DNA from: Pseudarthrobacter defluvii
GTDB lineage: Bacteria; Actinomycetota; Actinomycetes; Actinomycetales; Micrococcaceae
Reading direction: 5' to 3'
Assembly (NCBI RefSeq): GCF_030323865.1
Contig: NZ_CP066364.1
Span: 1-64,000, forward strand
Length of the DNA: 64,000 bases
A program made the position numbers and the translations under genes. Shown one piece after another: positions 59,731 to 64,000 of this stretch (the first letter of the stretch is position 1; every line of letters starts with the position of its first letter). The notes beneath the pieces are model-generated. The model searched no databases. It worked only from the letters and a program-made list of their open reading frames with translations, and was not told the origin of the DNA.

Positions 59731-60605
59731 TGTACCCGCTGGTCCGCGAGCTGGCTGCCAGGGACGCCCCGATCAGGGTTCCCGTGGCAGTGTCCTGCCG
59801 GGTACTGAATTTCTCCAGACAGGCCTACTACCAGTGGGCCGCCAACCCCGTGCCCGCCCGGGACTGGGAAGAAGCCCACCTGATCAACGCCGCCATCGAC
59901 CACCACCGCGACGATCCTGCCTTCGGCTACCGGTTCATCGCCGATGAGATCAACGCCGGACCCGGCCCTGTGGCCAGTGAACGCCGGATCTGGCGGCTGT
60001 GCTCCCAGAACGGCATCCTCTCGGTGATCCACCGCCGGCGCCGCTCAGCGCTCAAGGCCGGCCCTCCGGTCCACGATGACCTCATCGAACGGGACTTCAG
60101 CGCCACGGCACCGAACCGGAAATGGCTGACGGACATCACCGAGCACCACACCGGGGAAGGCAAGCTGTACCTGTGCGCGATCAAGGACCTGCATTCGAAC
60201 CGGATCGTCGGGTACTCCATGGACGGGCGGATGAAAGCGTCTCTGGCCGTTGCCGCGCTGGACCACGCCGTGGCTCTCAGGAAACCGGCCGGCACAGTGG
60301 TCCACTCGGACAGAGGGTCCCAGTTCAGATCCAGAAAGTTCGTCCTGGCCCTGAACACCTACGGGCTGAGCGGATCAATGGGACGGGTAGGAGCATGCGG
60401 TGACAATGCCGCGATGGAATCGTTCTTCTCCCTGCTGCAAAAGAACGTCCTGAACCGGAAACGATGGGAAACCCGGGCCGAACTCCGGCTCGCCATCACA
60501 ACCTGGATCGAACGCAGCTACCACCGCAAACGCCGTCAACGCGCCCTCGGCCGGCTGACACCCATCGAGTTTGAGACAATAAAAAACGCGGCCTCAGCCG
60601 CGTAA
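59727..60605 (+). CDS. IS3-family OrfB transposase
   Basis: The 292-residue integrase-core protein has the HTH_21 part (RDDPAFGYRFIADEIN), DDE residues in WLTDITEH, VVHSDRGSQFRS and NAAMESFFSLLQ (Glu), and the family tail RRQRALGRLTPIEFE. It is complete and probably active as an OrfAB fusion. Confidence 0.9.
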   Translation: MMYPLVRELAARDAPIRVPVAVSCRVLNFSRQAYYQWAANPVPARDWEEAHLINAAIDHHRDDPAFGYRFIADEINAGPGPVASERRIWRLCSQNGILSVIHRRRRSALKAGPPVHDDLIERDFSATAPNRKWLTDITEHHTGEGKLYLCAIKDLHSNRIVGYSMDGRMKASLAVAALDHAVALRKPAGTVVHSDRGSQFRSRKFVLALNTYGLSGSMGRVGACGDNAAMESFFSLLQKNVLNRKRWETRAELRLAITTWIERSYHRKRRQRALGRLTPIEFETIKNAASAA

Positions 60606-60657
60606 GAAATTATCAACCCCAGCTGTCAACTAAACCTTCAGCAGTCCCCTGTGACTG

Positions 60658-60694
60658 CTATGAAGTTGCTATCAACTTGATAGCAACTTCATAG
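60658..60694. repeat. Perfect 18-bp inverted repeat downstream of parB
   Basis: CTATGAAGTTGCTATCAA and its complement are separated by one base. The half-site contains TTGATAGC, the same core as the iterons at 61.7-62.1 kb. It could be a partition-protein or Rep binding site or a terminator; the low GC of the stem favours a binding site. Confidence 0.6.
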
Positions 60695-60709
60695 ATCCAG
60701 GTGGCTTAC

Positions 60710-61030
60710 TTACTCGTAACTGTCGCGGACCTGCTCGAGACCGATCCTAAGAGCGCGCAATGCCATCGGATGCTTCTTTCGGCCTTCGAGCTTCGCCACG
60801 TCCGCAAGTAAGTCCATGAGTTCACGGTCCTCGTCAAAACGAAGCAACATCGTTCTGGCAGTCCCCTTGTCCCTCGAATCACTAAGTGTGGGCGTGACAC
60901 TGGGCCTGGCTGGAATTCCGCGCTCAGCGCTGACAGCCGGCGAGGTCAGTAGTGGTTCAGCGGCATTGCCAAACGCCTCGATAGCCTCGTCCCTAGCTTT
61001 CTCGGACGCGGACCGCTTCTTGATTGCCAC
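60710..61030 (-). CDS. Small ParB-type partition partner
   Basis: The 106-residue basic protein starts with GTG, sharing one base with the parA stop (TAGTG). Its C-terminal half (GTARTMLLRFDEDRELMDLLADVAKLEGRKKHPMALRALRIGLEQVRD) looks like a ribbon-helix-helix DNA-binding domain and the N-terminal half is flexible. This is the type Ib pattern: a ParA and a small non-canonical ParB. It likely binds the TTGATAGC repeats. Confidence 0.65.
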   Translation of the reverse strand: MAIKKRSASEKARDEAIEAFGNAAEPLLTSPAVSAERGIPARPSVTPTLSDSRDKGTARTMLLRFDEDRELMDLLADVAKLEGRKKHPMALRALRIGLEQVRDSYE

Positions 61031-61662
61031 TACCCCATCAACTCCTCTACCAGCCCACGGATTTCCCTCGCCGCCTTAGGGTTCTTCCACTCAACAACTC
61101 CGAGCCCCTCCCCCACCACGTCTCGATAAGCCTTGCGCTCATACAGAACGGTTCGCAGTGGTTCGATACTCGGATAGTCGGAAAGGTAATCCCTGGCGTC
61201 GCCACTTTCAGATTCGAACGCGTTGGTTGATACCCGTGTAAGAGCCCCTCTGACTCGAAGGGAGGGATTGAAGTCACGGGCAGTTTCAATCAACCTATCG
61301 ACAGTCGCGAGTGTATCGAGATCAAATTGACTCGATTGCGTCAGGATCAACAACTGGTGGGCCGCAGTCATGGCTGTGCGCATCTCCTTGCTGTCCTTCC
61401 CTGCCACATCGACAAGGACAACGTCATAGCTCGTATCCAGTTCACGCAGCGTCTCGTGCAGGCTCCCAAGTTTCTCCACTACAAAGATGCGAGGTTCATG
61501 CCCGGCCTCTTCGCGGTCTACTGCCCAACGAGCAGTGGACCGCTGCCGGTCGCCGTCCACGACCGCTATGCGCATCCCCCGCTTCGCCAGCTCAACAGCA
61601 AGGTTGGTTACAACCGTGGACTTGCCGACGCCGCCCTTTTCGCTACCCACAACAATGATCAT
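61030..61662 (-). CDS. parA: ParA-type partition ATPase
   Basis: The 210-residue ATPase has the deviant Walker A KGGVGKST at residue 9 and conserved VVDGDRQRSTARWA and DVVLVDVAGKD. Short length with no N-terminal HTH places it in the small (Ib) ParA class. It would separate plasmid copies with the downstream DNA-binding partner. Confidence 0.88.
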   Translation of the reverse strand: MIIVVGSEKGGVGKSTVVTNLAVELAKRGMRIAVVDGDRQRSTARWAVDREEAGHEPRIFVVEKLGSLHETLRELDTSYDVVLVDVAGKDSKEMRTAMTAAHQLLILTQSSQFDLDTLATVDRLIETARDFNPSLRVRGALTRVSTNAFESESGDARDYLSDYPSIEPLRTVLYERKAYRDVVGEGLGVVEWKNPKAAREIRGLVEELMG

Positions 61663-62293
61663 GCCTCCAACCTAATGCCGAGGTTGATAGCAAAAGGCTA
61701 GCGACACGCTACCTGTTTGATAGCACTATGAAAGCAGTAGCAAATGGGCCGGATCGAGAGAAGATCCTCGGATAGGGTGATAGCAGTTTCAACTGCTATC
61801 ACATCACTATCCGATTGATAGCGATGGGCGCTGAGGGACCAGGCCGCCAGCAAGCCCAAGTACTCACCTCCCTGACTGGAGTCATGCGCGTCATATGGAA
61901 TACTGCTCGCTACTAAATTGCTATTGAATCACTATTGATTTGATAGTGATTGTGAAACTGAGGGGCAGCTGATGACTGCCAAAGGAGCAAGTTTGCTAGC
62001 GAAACACTACTTATTCGATAGCACTATGAAAGTAGTATCAGTACGTGGGCGGCGTACCAATGCACAGCCCAAATTATCGGAGCAGTTTCAAAGTGCTATC
62101 GAACTACTACACGACCGTGGCTGAGGATCAACCTCAAACTGCTGGACGCGAGCATAAGCTCCACGCAATCGTCACCCACGCTCAGCAGGGATGTGGGACC
62201 AACTCGAAACGCTGTGCTAGCGAAACACTACTAAGGCACTACCGATTCACTAGCATTTTGGTAGCTGCCAGCGAAATCAACTGCACCAGAGAC
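61663..62293. repeat. Iteron-rich region, candidate oriV and/or centromere
   Basis: This gene-free, AT-richer stretch holds TTnGATAGCACTATGAAAG at 61716 and 62014, an inverted relative at 62086-62103, and a perfect palindrome GTGATAGCAGTT-TC-AACTGCTATCAC (61777-61802). AATCACTAT-N7-ATAGTGATT lies at 61927-61951. The direct repeat GCTAGCGAAACACTACT occurs at 61995-62011 and 62216-62232. Placement between rep and parA suits a replication origin with partition sites. Confidence 0.7.
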
Positions 62294-64000
62294 CTATGCG
62301 GGCTGATCTATTCGCCACACTGCCGCATCATCCGGGGGTAGCCAATACTCATCCCTTTCAGAATCAAACAAATCGACCTCATCGATCGCAAGCTGGAGTG
62401 TCTTGAACCTATCGAGGTAGGCATGCCAGATCGCGCGTTCGTGACGATTCCGCCGGATGTGGTCAAGGTAGTCGTCGAGCACTCCGAGCCTGGCGGCGAG
62501 CATGCGGAGGTTCACTGAAGTGGTTTTCCACGTTCTACCGTGGCGCTGGATCATGCCGAGTGTCTCCATCTCAGCCAATGCGGCCGAGCAGGCGTTGCGG
62601 CTGACACCACTGTTGCGGGCCACTTCCGCGGTGGTGGGGGAGTGGCGCCCACGTTCAATTGCCTCATAGGCAAGGGCAGCCACGTCTCCCAGGGCCCGAA
62701 ACACGGGGCGGACGGCATGAATTTTTCCTTTCCGCCACGTTAGTTCCCGTGCAAGTTGTTGGTAGTGCTCAGGGAGTTGAATGAGGTAAACATCGGCCGC
62801 CTTCTGACGTGCGTCGGCGATCTTAGTGAGGATCCCATCAGAAGCTTGAACCAAGACGGGCAGCAGCCTGGCGATGGTGACGTGGTGTTTCCCCATCGCG
62901 ACAGCAAGAGTGCGGCAACCGACATCCAGGATGTCTGTTTCTCTAGCCCGCATGTATCCCAACAATCCGCGGATCAGTAGACGGAGGCTGAGGCCTTCTC
63001 GACCGCGTTTTTGGAGTCTGTGGTCAAGGACTGCGTACAGAACATTTTCCAAGTCGTTCACGAGTTGGTGTACGGCAGCACTGCTGGGTTTGCTTGCCCC
63101 CCCGGTGGTTAAAGTGGCGCTTGTGTTGTTAATAAGTGCACTCCTTTCCCCGCGATTACGGGGGAGCGGTTTTCGGGCGCTCGAAGCTGCACCGGTGAAG
63201 GCCTGGGCTTTGGCCCACTCGTACGGAAGGAGCCTTGCCTGGCGTTCTGCAGATCCGTAGAGGGCAGCTAGGCCCGGGAACTGGCCGACGAGTTCGTTTT
63301 CTACGTGCTGCAGGGACCAGCCACAGGCACTGAAGTGGTTCAGCACGGCCATTCGGGCCTCGGACGGGCCCTTGTACTTAGCCGTGTCGTACAAACCGGT
63401 TCGTGCGACCCGTCGCAGCGGGGTCTCACTACTGGATCTCAGTGAGAGCGCCGGCAGCCCGCCGGTCCGTTGAGCGGCTACGGTCTTCGCTTCGCGGGCC
63501 TTGAGTGCGCGTTTGCGGGCCAGTTCCGGCGCCAACGCCGTACGCAGCTGCACTAAGCCCCGTGCTGGGTTGCGGCGGCGCAGGATGTCGTACGCCTGGG
63601 ACAGGGGAGTGATGAGGGTTTGGTGGCCACCGGACTTGTGGATCGTTCCTGGGACACGGATGCACCCGTCTGTGATGTTCTGGTGGGGGCTCGGGTCAAG
63701 ACTGGTGGCCATAAGGGCTAGCGCTTCGACCAGCTCCCGGGCCTCGGCTGCGTCCATCCGGTCGTGCAGCGGCACGTACAGGTGTCGTCCACCGCTGGGG
63801 GAGAAATCCTCCACGAACCTCATGCCGCACGCCGACAACAATTGGCCCACCCGGACCGCGTCCGAGTCCACCACGCCCTTCAGCGCCTTCGAGGTATCAA
63901 AGTCCAAGCACAGCGTGGAGACTCGGCCATCCGTGCCGTGCACCATTACAGCAGCAGGATGTCCCGGCAAAGACGGAGTGATCTTCGGCGCATTTTTCGG
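62294..64000 (-). CDS. Primase-polymerase-type plasmid replication initiator, 5' end beyond window
   Basis: The frame is open to the right edge, so the N-terminus is missing. Visible motifs are LCLDFDTSK (metal-binding Asp-x-Asp of archaeo-eukaryotic primases), GGRHLYVPLHDR and GCIRVPGTIHKSGGHQTL, followed by a long helical middle and a C-terminal winged-helix region (HSPTTAEVARNSGVSRNACSAALAEMETLGMIQRHGR). This fits Rep proteins of actinobacterial plasmids that combine prim-pol and HTH domains. The iterons just after its stop would be its targets. Confidence 0.75.
   Translation of the reverse strand, partial: PKNAPKITPSLPGHPAAVMVHGTDGRVSTLCLDFDTSKALKGVVDSDAVRVGQLLSACGMRFVEDFSPSGGRHLYVPLHDRMDAAEARELVEALALMATSLDPSPHQNITDGCIRVPGTIHKSGGHQTLITPLSQAYDILRRRNPARGLVQLRTALAPELARKRALKAREAKTVAAQRTGGLPALSLRSSSETPLRRVARTGLYDTAKYKGPSEARMAVLNHFSACGWSLQHVENELVGQFPGLAALYGSAERQARLLPYEWAKAQAFTGAASSARKPLPRNRGERSALINNTSATLTTGGASKPSSAAVHQLVNDLENVLYAVLDHRLQKRGREGLSLRLLIRGLLGYMRARETDILDVGCRTLAVAMGKHHVTIARLLPVLVQASDGILTKIADARQKAADVYLIQLPEHYQQLARELTWRKGKIHAVRPVFRALGDVAALAYEAIERGRHSPTTAEVARNSGVSRNACSAALAEMETLGMIQRHGRTWKTTSVNLRMLAARLGVLDDYLDHIRRNRHERAIWHAYLDRFKTLQLAIDEVDLFDSERDEYWLPPDDAAVWRIDQPA

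Larger units (their letters stand above)
59372..60648 (+). mobile_element. IS3-family insertion sequence
   Basis: Imperfect terminal inverted repeats of about 25 bp (GGGACTGCTGAAGGTTT...GACA) lie at 59372-59396 and 60624-60648 and enclose orfA and orfB. No clear target duplication is seen. The element is complete at 1,277 bp. Confidence 0.88.

Noticed and set aside
60658-60694. Rho-independent terminator for the par operon
   Set aside because: The stem is AT-rich and has no T-run, and it contains the TTGATAGC core of the origin repeats, so a protein-binding site is more likely.

Overview
The window is GC-rich actinobacterial DNA. Gene content and protein style point to Arthrobacter or a related Micrococcaceae genus. 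It is most likely part of a mobilizable catabolic plasmid: it carries a primase-type rep gene next to parA and a small partition partner (60.7-64.0 kb), a MobC/relaxase block with a candidate oriT (41.7-44.8 kb), a KfrA-like protein, a RES-Xre toxin-antitoxin pair and many insertion sequences.

Layout. 0-1.6 kb: end of a JAB/MPN metalloprotease gene overlapping a patatin-like phospholipase gene (possible CBASS-type tail). 2.2-3.1 kb: IS5-family element. 3.2-12.8 kb (minus strand): type-B carboxylesterase, IS110-family element, aldo/keto reductase (phtB-like), MFS transporter, isochorismatase-family hydrolase and an SsuABC-type ABC importer. 13.3-16.6 kb: lipoate-ligase-like gene and a tripartite tricarboxylate transporter whose tctA lacks its N-terminus. 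16.6-22.2 kb: phthalate 3,4-dioxygenase cluster 1 (remnant of phtB, then phtAa, Ab, a small orf, Ac, Ad, C, R). 22.5-24.1 kb: NUDIX gene, SDR remnant and an unknown gene. 24.1-38.5 kb: two divergent, paralogous recombinase / Xre / zinc-ribbon modules. Each recombinase gene is interrupted at the same codon by a 3,992-bp Tn554-like transposon, so the two transposons form a large inverted repeat. 38.6-44.8 kb: toxin-antitoxin, KfrA and mobilization genes. 44.8-53.7 kb: a collapsed third pht cluster (phtB and phtC scraps, intact phtR), a frameshifted IclR gene, a scrap of the isochorismatase gene, then a complete second cluster phtB-Aa-Ab-orf-Ac-Ad-C-R. 53.7-57.4 kb: decayed ISL3 element, small unknown genes, IS256 and IS1634 debris. 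58-60.6 kb: alpha/beta hydrolase and an IS3-family element. 60.7-64.0 kb: partition and replication.

How it works together (family knowledge plus inference). An esterase would release phthalate from its esters, ABC and TTT systems would import it, PhtAaAbAcAd would form the 3,4-cis-dihydrodiol, PhtB (aldo/keto reductase) would oxidise it and PhtC would decarboxylate 3,4-dihydroxyphthalate to protocatechuate. Three IclR-type PhtR paralogues probably regulate this. A 15-bp palindrome CAGA-N7-TCTG, usually followed after 5 bp by another CAGA, recurs upstream of the esterase, the ABC importer, both phtAa genes and the alpha/beta hydrolase, and once upstream of the IS3 element. I propose it as the PhtR operator. 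Coordinates, reading frames, overlaps and repeats were read from the sequence; protein families were assigned by motif recognition without database searches.
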